Source of the DNA: Amoebidium appalachense
Lineage: Eukaryota > Ichthyosporea
Reading direction: 5' to 3'
Assembly (NCBI GenBank): GCA_963693365.1
Contig: CAVNZM010000008.1
Location: 2,170,001-2,234,000 of the forward strand
Length of the DNA stretch: 64,000 nucleotides
The notes under the pieces are model-generated. The model saw only the letters and a program-made list of their open reading frames with translations, did no database searches and was not told the DNA's origin. Both the position numbers and the translations under genes were made by a program. The stretch's first letter is position 1. Each line of letters starts with the position of its first letter. Positions 1 through 64,000 of the stretch are shown here, piece by piece.

Positions 1-229
1 CACTTCCTCCTCTCTGATGTACCCAATACACCCATAGGTATTCTGTTTTTCTTATTCCCCTTTGTTCTTTTCATAATTTCTTCTTGTTTTGCGCGTGCGT
101 GCGCGCCGCCCGTGCATGTGCGTGCGTGCACTCGCCTGCATTACGTTTGTGAGTGTGCGCATGTGCATGCTTGCACGCTCGTGTGTGTGTCTGTGTGTGT
201 GTACATGTGTGTGCAGGGGGAGTACCCAC

Positions 230-49466
<49,237 letters not shown>

Positions 49467-51177
49467 GGTTGGGTCTGTGGGGATAGGAGTCAGCAAGCTG
49501 GGTGATGCAAGAATCGAGGTGGTGAGAAATGATAAGTATCTGTTATGTCTATCTGTGCACATTGTGAGTTCGTACGTGTCGTGAGTCTCTCCGGCTCTCC
49601 CTCATCCCCCTCGTCCCCCCTCAACCCCACCCCCTCCCCTCCCTCCGTGTATGTATGTGCATCCGTGTTTTTGTCTTCTGTGTAACCATGATGATGATTC
49701 GGTGCTTGCCAGTGTGTGAGGCCCCGAATAAGTGCAACATGGGGCCCATGTGTGCAGTGATAATATCTCAGTATGCACTCTGTAGCAAGCGCAACAACCA
49801 GCTAGCAGCTGTGCAAAATTCTAGAACTCCACAGGCTCGCACGTAGGTGTGCACGCATGTGTGCGAATGTGCACGCACCCACGCACACACCACACACATA
49901 CACACACATGCACACCACGCACACACCCACACTTTTTGGGACAGATCCCCCCTTTAGATTGACAGGAAAATGAAAGAGCCTGGGGGTTGTTAGCGCGCAT
50001 TCCTGCCTATGTGCATGCGTGCCTGTGTACCTGTGTGTGCGTGTGTGGTGTGTGTGCATGTTTATGTGGCAGGGGGGGTTTCTAGGTGTGTGCCTGAAAT
50101 TACAAGAGTTGAGTGTTTAACAATGTGATGCGAAGAGTGGAAGGGAGAGAGAAGAGGAAGAGAGAGGAAGGCTAGTGGATTATGTGTTAAAGTTAATATT
50201 CTTGATGTCGTGCTTGTCTCTCTCTAGTGTATGTCTGCTCCCGCACCGGTGTTTTCATGTGTGTGGACGTGTGAGAATGTGTGACTGTTGGTGCTAGTAA
50301 GCCATTACTTAGCCTTCGTATGTGAAAGGCCAACCCAGGATGAACCCACGCCCCCTCCGTATAACACCGAACACGAAAACCGGAGGTGCCTCCTTGGTTC
50401 GTCAAGCCTTACGTGAAAATATTTGTAGTAAGGGGTAAGATGCCGACTGTGAGAGGAAGGGGCTGGGATGGATGGGCGGTGCTTTTTTTTTTGTGGGGGG
50501 GGGGGGGGGGGGAGGGGGGGGGGAGGGGGGGTGAGGGGTGGGGGGAGAACACTCACAGCAGGAGTAAGCACTAGGGGACTTCAGTCATCCTTTTCTCCTG
50601 AAAGCGCAAGCCAACTGCCTAACACGAGCACTCCTCTCTATGTATTCGCTTTTGATTGCCTTGCCACTATGTCTTACAGCAGGAGGGATGGAGATCTTAT
50701 GTAAGTTGTTGTCCTGTCCCTCTGACGAATAAAAAAGCCCCCCTCTGTGTGAGAATACCTTCAGCAGTGTCTACTCTCTCTACCATAAGTGTCACGACTG
50801 CTAAACAACATGTTTCTTGGCAGACCACAGGCGGGAGCCTCCGTTCCAGCCGCTTTCAGTCTGACTAGACTCAGGTGGTCTTAACGAGCTGGCTTGATGG
50901 TGTGAAGTTGTGTACATCAAAATTGGTTCTTGATGTTTACTCTAATCTGGCGACCTTGCGGTAACTGTAACTGGCTACCCCACAAAAAGAAAGAAGAGAT
51001 GGAATCATTGAAACTGCCTCACCCTCGACAACGCTCTTTTAAATAACACTAACCTCATTTTAGCTAACTGTGTTCACCTTTCCTGTGGTGGGAGTGTCTA
51101 AAAATATTTTTCTGCCACTCGATTGGCTAAAATCGCACTGAAGCGATGCATTTTTACCCAATCGGATTCGCTGCCCC

Positions 51178-51185
51178 CCCCCCCG

Positions 51186-51243
<58 letters not shown>
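51178..51243 (+). repeat. Poly-C tract
   Basis: About 65 C with a single G interruption, in the intergenic region between the two genes. It is the longest C-run on the plus strand. Confidence 0.9.
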
Positions 51244-51246
<3 letters not shown>

Positions 51247-51287
51247 CTTCCGGCCCCCCCGCCCACCACCACCACCACTTGTAACAG

Positions 51288-51447
51288 ACACTCTAACGAG
51301 TTTTCTAGGGTGTAAGATTATTTGAGTCGTTATCTCCTCCGTATCCGTGAGCAGGGGTTTTTGTATCTTCTTCTCTGAGCCTCCTGTGATATCTCCGGAT
51401 TGCTTCTCTTTTCATGAGCATATTAATAAAGTCATCATGAAAAAAAC
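51288..51447 (+). mobile_element. Solo 3' tail of the same retrotransposon
   Basis: From TCTAGGGTGTAAGATTATTT onward this segment matches the 3' untranslated region at 57497-57680, with small gaps, ending in AATAAAG and a short A-run. It lacks the hairpin arms present in the other copy (57469-57485 and 57524-57540). It begins next to the C-run at 51178-51243. Confidence 0.7.
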
Positions 51448-51614
51448 TCTGACAAACAGTGACAGCAGCTGGCACATTCATTGTTGTCGAACACAGGCAT
51501 GGTTTCAAAAGGGAGGACACCACTGATCATGTTCAATATTGTGTCTGTGTGTGACGGTCCACATCACGGTACACGTGTGTCGTGTGCACATGCATGCAAG
51601 CACACCCCGGTGTA

Positions 51615-51798
<184 letters not shown>

Positions 51799-52535
51799 TT
51801 CGATTTTTCGTGTACGTGCGCATGTGTATTCAATGTGTGCCCGCGGTGTGCGTGTATTTGACAAATTGAATATGTGTTCGTGCAGACTCTTTGTGTGTAC
51901 GCGACTGTGAGTTGGTGCCGCGCACGGAAGTCATAAACCGGTAAGTTTTATTTCAACGGCATCTTATGCATGGTGTAGGCACACGAATGCCAGGAAAAAC
52001 TCATTACCAAGCATTGATAAAACCGAGAAAAAAAAAGCTGAAATATAGGTAATAATTATTACTCTGTATAAAAACGGAGGATCGATCACAGTGTAGGATT
52101 TTTGCCTTAGGCTATCTATTCCTCAAATACGTGCCAAAGTTGCACACAACATTTAGACATCATACTTTCTGGCTAACAAACCATATCAAATTTGGTGAAT
52201 ATAATATAACGTAGTTAATAATGCTAGTCAGTAATGCCGCTTAAAATAGGACATGCACCGGGAATGCATGGCTAATTTATTACACAGTGCTGAACGTAAT
52301 CCCACGGCAATAAATGCGGCACAATGAATGCGAATTTTGCAATTATTACGCTGAGATAACACCAGTTAGTGAAAAAAAAAAGAAAAAAGAGGGGCAAGAA
52401 ACAAAACAAATTGGGATGGGGACGACAGTACAGAGCACATTTCTGCACAACCAGCTCTAATAGCCCATCCAAGCTCAAAAACAACAAAAAACCACAACAG
52501 AATTATCAACCACTACATACATACATGCATATGAC

Positions 52536-56415
<3,880 letters not shown>

Positions 56416-56751
56416 GTTTGCTTGTCTTCCTTGTATTGTTAGACTGTCCAGCTCTGCGAGATGAAGAATGTTCTATAGAACTTGCGTGATGGTCTTTCTG
56501 TGAATAAACCTCTCTACTTGAAAACCTTCTTCTGAAGCTTTATTGTTCATGGTATCCCTTTACGTGAACGGAATCAAAAAACACATACGCCTGTAGGCCT
56601 ACGTATCGTGAGAGTGTTACAAAAAGGAAATGTGCGTCTCTTTTGTTGAACTTGGGCCGAGTCCCGGCCGAACCCGTCAGGGGCTTTTTCTACCTGGTGA
56701 AGGATGACTGGTGTTCACCCTGAATCCCCTAAAACTTATCTGTAGGCGGGT

Positions 56752-57683
56752 ATGTACGTGCGTCATTTTCGTGAATTCATCCAGTTTATTTCTCGAACCT
56801 CTCATAGGCATCCTTTGGCGGCTCCCTTGCTGAGTGTTTTTGGTCTCCCTCCGGCGCGCCAGCGTATGAATGAATTACAGACTTCGCATTTGTTTTCATT
56901 TGGTTAGGCTTCCTTCTTATCATCCATTGTTGCAATTCTTTCCTTCTTTAATGTTCGTGCGAAATGTCCTATCCCCAATCTCTCTCCCATTCCGAGATAT
57001 CCTTTTAAATACTTTATCTCCTTTATTTTTCTCTTCTACTAGTTATCAGCAGTATGTTACTTGGTTTCATACTCAATATCCTTTGCTTCATCGTTGTGAT
57101 AAAAAGTATCATGGTAGGGCTCTTGAGCCTGTGCTTCTTTTTATATTAGAGACTCGTCTATTTTCTTTACAATCGTTGTGTAAATTAGCTACTTATATTT
57201 ATCCCTCCTCTCGTAAACCTACCACACTTACCGATTTTGCAATTCTAACCCATCCTTGTGATATAGCTTGGAAATGTTTATTTTGGCGCTGTAACCTTTG
57301 TTTCCATAAATGTTTGTGCCACTTTTGTGCAGAACCTTTTTCTCGCAAACATCTAGATAAATGTATTTATTTATCTCAGATTCTTCCGTTAGACTAGCTA
57401 TAGCTTATTAAAGATAATCCTGATATTACTTCTATTGACTATCTGTTAAACCACGGTATGTTTAACGAGTCGAATAAATCCAGTCTAAAGAAAGTTTTCT
57501 AGGGTGTATGATTATTTTCTTTTGACTGGATTTATTCGACGGTTATTTGAGTCGTTATCTCCTCCGTATCCGTGAGTAGGGGTTTTTGTATTTTCTTCTC
57601 TGAAATATCTGTGATATCTCCGGCTTGCTTCTCTTTCATGAGCATATATATCAATAAAGTCATGATAAAAAAATAAATAAAAA
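56752..57683 (+). pseudogene. 5'-truncated, frameshifted non-LTR retrotransposon 3' end
   Basis: An open stretch from 56752 is shifted in frame near 56880-56920 and continues to a stop at 57397. The C-terminal part contains CHFC-x7-H-x3-C (residues 155-170 of the 56870-57397 frame), the CCHC-type knuckle common at the end of LINE polyproteins. Codon use is AT-rich and unlike the neighbouring exons. A 3' untranslated region follows, then AATAAAG (57652-57658) and an A-rich tail near 57664-57683. There is no reverse-transcriptase core upstream, so this is a 5'-truncated insertion. The family is not determined. Confidence 0.6.
57469..57540 (+). repeat. 17-bp perfect inverted repeat in the retrotransposon 3' region
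   Basis: Left arm GTCGAATAAATCCAGTC (57469-57485) and right arm GACTGGATTTATTCGAC (57524-57540) are exact reverse complements separated by 38 bp. Both arms are missing from the related copy at 51.3 kb. The right-arm block is bounded by TTATTT direct repeats. Confidence 0.85.
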
Positions 57684-58384
57684 ATTCGTTCTACTGGTTG
57701 TTGAATGATAACTTAAATCTGTTTTTTCAATTCCCTTGTCACGGATGAAGTCAAAGCAGGTGCTGTGTATTTACCAGTAAAACCAAACTCTATACTACAT
57801 AAACATTTGTATGATTTATTTATTTTATGTTAATCGATACATCATGGAACATAGGGTAGGTGCATAGTCAGCTTACCGGTCTTACGGGGCACTTTGTAAC
57901 AAAATTTGAAATTCCCAAATTTAAACCAAACGCCCCAAAGGTCATAGGGGTCAAATAACAGCTGATCAATAGCCAATCATATCTGGCTTTAAACCTTAAA
58001 GTATCACGATAAACTGAGTTTACCCAAATATAGGCTGGGAATTCCCAAAGACCACATTCGACTGGCTGATTCAAATTACAACGGTCGCACACACCCAGGC
58101 TGTGAAAATAGGGGGTTTTGGGCCAGAAAATTGTCCCTGCTTCTCGAGGTTAGGTCCACCAATTTCTGAAAGATTGGCCCAAACAGGGCCAAATATATTA
58201 GACAAATGGCACCTATAAAAACGGTGGTTGGCTCTGTTAGGGCTATCCAAGCTGGTGGAAAGCTGCCAAAAACACATTTTTTTCACACCCTGCACACACA
58301 CCGTTCTGTTTCTCTCTCGAGCTCTCTTGCAACGTTGCCTACTCCCTCTCGAACTCTCCCCCTCCCTCCCTACTTGAAGGCTAC

Positions 58385-58432
58385 TTCCCTACCACGGCCA
58401 TCTAGGTGTTTCTAGATGGCCGTGTTCCCTAC
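58385..58432 (+). repeat. 32-bp hairpin flanked by 8-bp direct repeats
   Basis: Arms CACGGCCATCTAG (58393-58405) and CTAGATGGCCGTG (58412-58424) are perfect complements around a 6-nt loop. TTCCCTAC occurs immediately on both sides (58385-58392, 58425-58432), as a target-site duplication would. Confidence 0.8.
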
Positions 58433-58618
58433 CCCTCTCTCCCTCCCTCCCCCTCCCTCCCTCCGTCCCTCCCTCCCTCCTGCCCTCCCTCCCTGCCTCC
58501 CTCCCTCCCTCCCTCCCTCCCCCCCTCCTTCCCCCTCCCCCCTCCCTCCCTCCCTCTCTCTCTCTCTTTCTCTCTCTCTCCCTCTCCCCCCCCCCCCCCC
58601 CCTCTCTCTCTCTCTCTA

Positions 58619-58665
<47 letters not shown>

Positions 58666-58690
58666 CCCCTCTCTCTCTCTCTTCTCTCTC
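58432..58690 (+). repeat. Polypyrimidine tract, (CCCT)n/(CT)n
   Basis: About 260 bp of CCCT and CT units, with two short purine interruptions. It begins next to the 32-bp hairpin. Confidence 0.95.
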
Positions 58691-60477
58691 TTTGTAACAG
58701 TGCGCCATGTCACGGACGGGCACACGCACTCTTGTAGCTGCATGCACTTGTACAGATCCCTACATCCCCGCCTGAATACACAACACCTCTACTATTCTTA
58801 AGCTAGAGCCTCTTCAGTATCACCCGCAAAAAAAAAAAAAATCATATTCCGCACATTCACACATCATGCACCACACTACTCAGCCAGAATCCCTTACACT
58901 CTTATTTACCGTGAGATTAATATTGTCGTACACTTGACTACCACTCAGGCCGAACTACAAAATCCACCTTCTGTGAACAATTATTCTTTGGCAAGTCATG
59001 AAAGCACCAGCCTATAGTTTTAGTATATTTTCCGATGATAAGGGCAATCGACTATCTGCGAGAAGAGTTCAAAAGATTAGCTAATGGTACCGTGTGGGTA
59101 CATACAATAGGCAGTCCCAGCACAGCTGCTAAAAGGTTCGTCTCAACTCGGCGAAGATGTGCTAGTTTTTTGGGCACATGTATTGCCTCTCCGTTTAAAC
59201 ACACGGGCAGTCATCACGGCTACCGTAATACTCAGTATTTTTCACTATTGGAGTTGCATGTAACGGTATATGTATGGCACACGTCAGTGGTGACCATTTG
59301 GTCGAAGGGAATGCCAATCAATGTACATCTTGCCTGAAGCTCACGTACATCTCGCCTGAGTTCAGATGGGATTGCTTGAATGGGGCCACGTTAGCTCAGG
59401 CACACCATGGGTGGTGCCATATCCATGTCAAGAGACTGGTCCACACTGACATCACATCTCACGGCAAGGCGCACACCAATGATTACCACGCTGAAGTGTG
59501 AGCAGCAGGAATTTCGAATGTTTGGGTCGTGCTTATGAGGCAGAGCCATGACACAAGTACACGTCACGTGCACGATGGCTATATGTGTGCTTGGTACCTC
59601 TGACAGAGGCAGCAGGCAGGCTTTGCATTTGAACAATTGTGTTCTACCCTGCATCACCGCACGCCGACACTTGACACACAGTAATTCCTGGCCGTGCAGG
59701 TTCCTTGTCCCTCCCCCCGGGCCCCCCCTCCCCCCCCCCCCCCCCCCGGCGCACCCCTCCCCCCTCCCCCTTCCCCCTTCGGCCTCCGGGTCCCTCGTAC
59801 CCCCCCACCCCTGCCCCCTCCTTAGCCCCGGCAGGCTGGACCGGGTAGCACGACAAAATATGGAGTCCCGCATTTGAACAGCATGCATATGCGCGCCGAT
59901 GCTTGCCCATGTTGGCTTGTCCAGCAGATCCTCCCCCCTCCCCCCCCCCCCCCCCCCCCCCCCCTCCCCCCCCCCCTTCCCCCGCCCGCCCCTGCTGAGC
60001 GCTTCCCCGGCAGGAAAATTTACACACAAAGTATACACTAGACTCCTTCCCGGGTCACGCCGTACAGACACGTGCACGTGGCCTGTAAGGGATTCTTGAT
60101 TTTGAAACGGGGAGGGGGGTAGTAGTAACGTTGGGGGGGGGGGACCCACCCCCCATTTGGACAGGTGGGTGGGGGGGGACCCACCCACCCCTCCAGCTAG
60201 CGGGGGGAGGGGGGGGGGGGACCCACCACCCACCTGAGCAGGGTGGGTCCCCCCCCCCCCCCCCCCCCTGGGGGGCGGGAGGGGGACCCACCCACCCCGT
60301 AGGCTGACATCATGTGAAAGTTTAATAATATTATCAGATAACCTGTTCACATAATAGTACTATTTTCAGCAGCAGTTTACATACAATGCCAAAATGTAAA
60401 CATTGAGACTGACTAATAGGATTCCTTGATCACTTGCAACTCAGGCTATATGCCATACAGTCATACTCCCCGCCGTC

Positions 60478-60642
60478 CCCCCCGCAATTGATGACTTGGG
60501 CCCTCCCTGAGGATGGGCTCTGCTTATGACGCATACTGTGCGCATGGCTGATGTTGGATACTTGAATGTTTGCCTTTGCATGTGTCCTGCACCATGCTTC
60601 TCATCGTGTATGCGTAATTCGTGCTGTGTTCCGCATTTACCC
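60478..60642 (-). mobile_element. Dispersed repeat family A, reverse-oriented copy
   Basis: The reverse complement of this segment matches the 27.35-kb copy from GAATGCGGAACACAG through GTCATCAATTGCG. It is the only copy I found on the minus strand, and the only one outside the two genes. A C-run borders it at 60640-60663, equivalent to the G-run of the other copies. Confidence 0.75.
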
Positions 60643-60680
60643 CCCCCCCCCCCCCCCCCCCCCGGGGGGGCAAGAACGCA

Positions 60681-60692
60681 TGTGGGAAGAGT

Positions 60693-60727
<35 letters not shown>

Positions 60728-60811
60728 ACACTGTGTGTGCGTGTGCGTGTGCGTATGTGCGTGTGTGTGTACGGGTGCGCGCGCGCGCGTGTGTCCGTGT
60801 ATGCGCGCGCA

Positions 60812-60863
<52 letters not shown>

Positions 60864-61122
60864 TGTGTCGCGCGTATGTGTGTGTGTGTATGCGCGCGCG
60901 CGCGTTTGTGTATGTGTGTGTGTGTGTGTGTGTACGTGTGTGTGTGTGTGTGCGCACGCGCGTGTGTGTGACACTGTGTGTGTACATACATGTGTGTGTG
61001 TGTGTGTGTGTGTGCGCGTACGCGTACGGCCGCCCATACGCGCGCGCGTGTGTGTGCATGTATGGGTGCGCGCGCGTGTGTGAGGTGCGTGTGCGTGTGT
61101 GTGCACGTGAGTGTGTGTGTGT
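60681..61122 (+). repeat. Long alternating GT/GC tract
   Basis: About 440 bp of nearly strict purine-pyrimidine alternation including GCGCGCGCGC blocks, prone to left-handed DNA. A similar tract lies at about 63200-63655. Confidence 0.9.
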
Positions 61123-61552
61123 GTATGGGGGGACGGGGGGGGGGGATATGCATCAGTGGCCAAAGCGAGTACTGTCTTTGGTGGGTGGAAACGTCGGAAA
61201 CTCTAATACCATGATCACGCGCATGCAAGAGGGGAAGGGGGGGGGGGGGGGGGGGGGGGGGGACCTACCCCCCTGCGGCTACCTGGGGGAGGGGGGCGGG
61301 GGGACCCCCCCCCCCCCCCCCCCCCCCCAAAAAAAAACCACCAGGGGGGACGTCGATATTTACTACTCTCCCCCCCACCATTTCAAATTCAAAAATCCCT
61401 TAGCAAGTGTTGAGGGGGGACCGGGAGAGGGGGGATTTGGTCAAGTTTCGAATTCATTTTCGAATCCCGGGGGGTGCCGGGGAGGGGAAGGGAGGGGGCT
61501 AGAAAAGGGGCCGGGCGGGGCAGCGGCCCGGGGGGGGGGGGGGGGGGGGGGG

Positions 61553-61760
61553 GATGTATGCGTTAGAGGGTCGGAAATCCATGGAGGAGACAACAAAGAG
61601 TAACGACAAAGCCTCACAAAAGTGGGAAACCCAAAATTAAACAATTTAAGAGTGCAGGCAGAAGACACTTGAACAGAGCCCATCATCAGGGGGGTTCTTA
61701 GGCCTCCACAAAAGCTTGGGTTTCGGCTCTTCAACCTCTCGCGTGTGTTTCCCAACCCAT
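61553..61760 (+). mobile_element. Dispersed repeat family B
   Basis: Same unit as at 39.99 kb with scattered changes. It also follows a G-run (about 61529-61552) and extends past ATCATCAGGGGGG into AAGCTTGGGTTTCGGC. Confidence 0.75.
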
Positions 61761-62068
61761 ACTTTGGGGGGATTTGGCCAAGATACGTTTTTTAATTGTG
61801 AGAGGCCCGTCACACCGACGGAGTTATACATTCGATGATCATCAACATTCAAATTGACGTTCAAGGCCGTGACAGTGTCCGACCCACGGTGTGCATTTGC
61901 AACACTATATTATCGATTTACATCTCTGAGAGACTAGCCTAACCCTACCGTACGTAAATGCAGCGTGTAGCATCATATTTCTCATTCACAACACCAGGCT
62001 GAGCTAATATTAACTGAGAATATGCCGCAGCTTTACATGCCTGTGCATTCAAATCGTGGGACAAAAAA

Positions 62069-62073
62069 GGGGG

Positions 62074-62109
<36 letters not shown>
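62069..62109 (+). repeat. Poly-A tract
   Basis: About 41 A in the intergenic region. No retrogene or element body is visible upstream. Confidence 0.9.
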
Positions 62110-62111
<2 letters not shown>

Positions 62112-63237
62112 GATGGAAAGATTATATTAAAGGAATACGGTATCGTGCAGATCACCACGCAGCTGCATGCCTTGGGCTTTCTGAATCATATACATTCAAA
62201 TAAACTTCTCACCAACCCCCTTAAGAATATGTGCACGAGTTTTTGTTAGAATCTTTTTTAACAGGTTACTAAGTTAGACGTTGAAATACGATAAAACGAC
62301 CAAGTGCTCGTTGTGCGTAACAACATGGGGTGGGAAAGGCAACTACGTCGCTCATGCATGCAAGAGTACAGAAGCAGAAACGATTCGACGGTGCTAGAGC
62401 TTGATTTAACACAATCTGGCATTGAAGGATAAACTTATGCCCACACTACCAACACTCAGGCAGTCGATACATGGCCATAACCAACAAGAAAGGCAGGGGG
62501 AGGAGGAGGAGGAGGAGGAGGAGGGGGGGGGGGGGGGGGGGGGGGGAGGCAAAAAAAGTACAAGGCGAAAAAACAAAAACCAACACTTATTCCTGGAGCT
62601 GGTTTCGAAATTTAAACTCAGGGGTGGGTGGGCGGACAGGGTCGGGTCGTTTGTCCTCCAAGCGAGGTGATCGTGGATAGTCCGGTATATCCATTCCTGG
62701 CAGGCACACAAATGCTGGCTTCTGATTGCACCGCTGCTCTTGAACAAGGCGCTGTAGGGTTTAACCATTTAATCAGAACAAGTACAGGAGTTTAAACATC
62801 AATCAGAAGTGAATATGCACATACATAAAAACACCCATCCCTTGTGTCTGGTTCGCGGATTTCTCAGTAGGAATCCGGGTCGGGTCAGACCCAAATGCGA
62901 TTTGCTATTTACAATTGGTGGGATCCGCATCAAACAGAAATTTGGCCTGACCCGAAGGGGCCAAAAAAAAAAATCCTCTTTCATAGGGTATGGGTTGGTC
63001 CATTCTGATGAACTCTGTTAGTATTTGGAGAACTCTGTGGGTATAATTCAATATAGTCTTACTGAATTTTGGGTCTTGCTAGCAAAATGTGAAAATTGAA
63101 ACAGCAGGCCAGGAAGAGGTAGGCGCTAGGGATATGGAGGTGTAGGGGGAAGGAAGAAAAGCTGATCGACAACGAGATTTGGAGATTTATTGGTGGTTAG
63201 TGGTGGCGTGTGTGCGTGTCAGTGTGTGTGTATGTGC

Positions 63238-63275
<38 letters not shown>

Positions 63276-64000
63276 ACTTGCCTCGGTTTTGTTTTGCTTC
63301 GTTTTTCTTTTCCCTTTTTAGTCTTTTCAAATCGTGAATGCTTGTGTGCTTGAGTTTGTTTGTATGGCATGCCATTGTGTGTGTGTGTGTGTGTGTGTCA
63401 CGGTGTGTGTGTGTGTGTGTGTGTGCATACGTGCGTGCGCGGACGCGCGCACATGCCCCGCACGCATGTGTGTACATGTGTGTGTGTGCGTGTGCGTGTA
63501 ATAGCACGTGAGTGCACGTGTGTGTTTGTGCTTGCATGCACGTGTTGTGTGCGTGTGTGCGCATGCGCGCGCGCGCGCGCACGTGTGTGTGTATGTGCGT
63601 GCGTGTGTGCGCGTGTGCGTGTCTGTGTGTACATGCGCGCTCACGTGTGTGTTCGTGTTAGGGTGCTACTGCAATGTCGCATCACCTACCTCTTTCGAAT
63701 CAGCACCCAGAGCCACCAGACCAGCAAACCAATTGTAGGGAGACATGTCCAATACTACAGGTGTCCGCCACATGGCCAACGGGCTGTAGAGGGAGCGAAA
63801 GGCAGGTGGGGGGCATGGGGGCATTAGAACGTACAGGCCACTAATCACAGCGTAGACTTGTGAGACAATACATGCCAGTATACATGCTCGTCTAAATGCA
63901 TACACGCTGCCCACCCATTAAGCACCAAGCACACCCAGCATGTTTCTCGGGACTGCCCACAAACCAGTTATCTTTTCTAGAAAAACTAGTTCCTGCCACG

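Larger units (their letters stand above)
56416..64000. other. Upstream region without a convincing gene
   Basis: Apart from the retrotransposon fragment, family A and B copies, hairpins and simple repeats, I found no exon chain. A weak candidate on the minus strand at about 59560-59700 encodes CVKC-x13-CKAC, a zinc-ribbon-like pattern, between a GGCCAG|GAATTA acceptor-like site and an SEV|GTACCA donor-like site. Inverted GGGTGGGTCC blocks occupy 60105-60300. The last 300 bases (63.7-64.0 kb) are unique sequence in which I see no recognisable feature. Confidence 0.5.

Noticed and set aside
59035-59337. 100-codon plus-strand open frame
   Set aside because: No recognisable domain, no splice or promoter context, and composition like surrounding non-coding DNA.

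Overview
This is a nuclear fragment from an intron-rich eukaryote. It carries two protein-coding genes, both on the minus strand, and a tandem pair of tRNA genes. The species cannot be named from the sequence. Exons average about 113 bp and introns about 630 bp. The introns are packed with homopurine or homopyrimidine runs, long (GT)n/(AC)n arrays and tetranucleotide repeats. The short NmrA-type dehydrogenase and the repeat load would suit an alga (chlorophyte genomes such as Dunaliella are similarly repeat-laden), but that is only a guess. Nearly all long open frames in the window are microsatellite translations and are not genes.

From about 49.47 kb down to base 230, and past the left edge, runs one very large gene that I could assemble by eye as at least 67 exons (7,569 coding bases, about 2,520 codons). 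It encodes a bridge-like lipid-transfer protein of the BLTP2 / KIAA0100 / Hobbit / SABRE / Fmp27 family. The identification rests on collinear similarity along the whole protein plus splice-phase agreement at all but two junctions. The N-terminal membrane anchor is in exon 1 (49387-49466). Central and C-terminal family blocks follow in order. A lineage-specific insert lies between exons 54 and 63, and a C-terminal extension leaves the window.

Two identical tRNA-Ala(UGC) genes (23.14-23.44 kb) lie in one intron of this gene, on the same strand. About 3.1 kb upstream of the BLTP2 start codon, a four-exon gene (56415 to 52536) encodes a 240-residue NAD(P)-binding atypical short-chain dehydrogenase of the NmrA type. 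Upstream of that lie a decayed 3' end of a non-LTR retrotransposon (about 56.75-57.68 kb), with a second solo 3' tail at 51.29-51.45 kb, and about 6 kb with no convincing gene.

The most unusual features are architectural. About twenty BLTP2 introns have a long C-run within about 30 nt of the 5' splice site. At least a dozen copies of a short dispersed repeat abut G-runs, all antisense to their host gene. Exon 50 has two decaying tandem partial copies of itself. I saw no CRISPR array, prokaryotic operon or recognisable new enzymatic system. Coordinates were read by eye and exon ends may be off by 1-3 nt.
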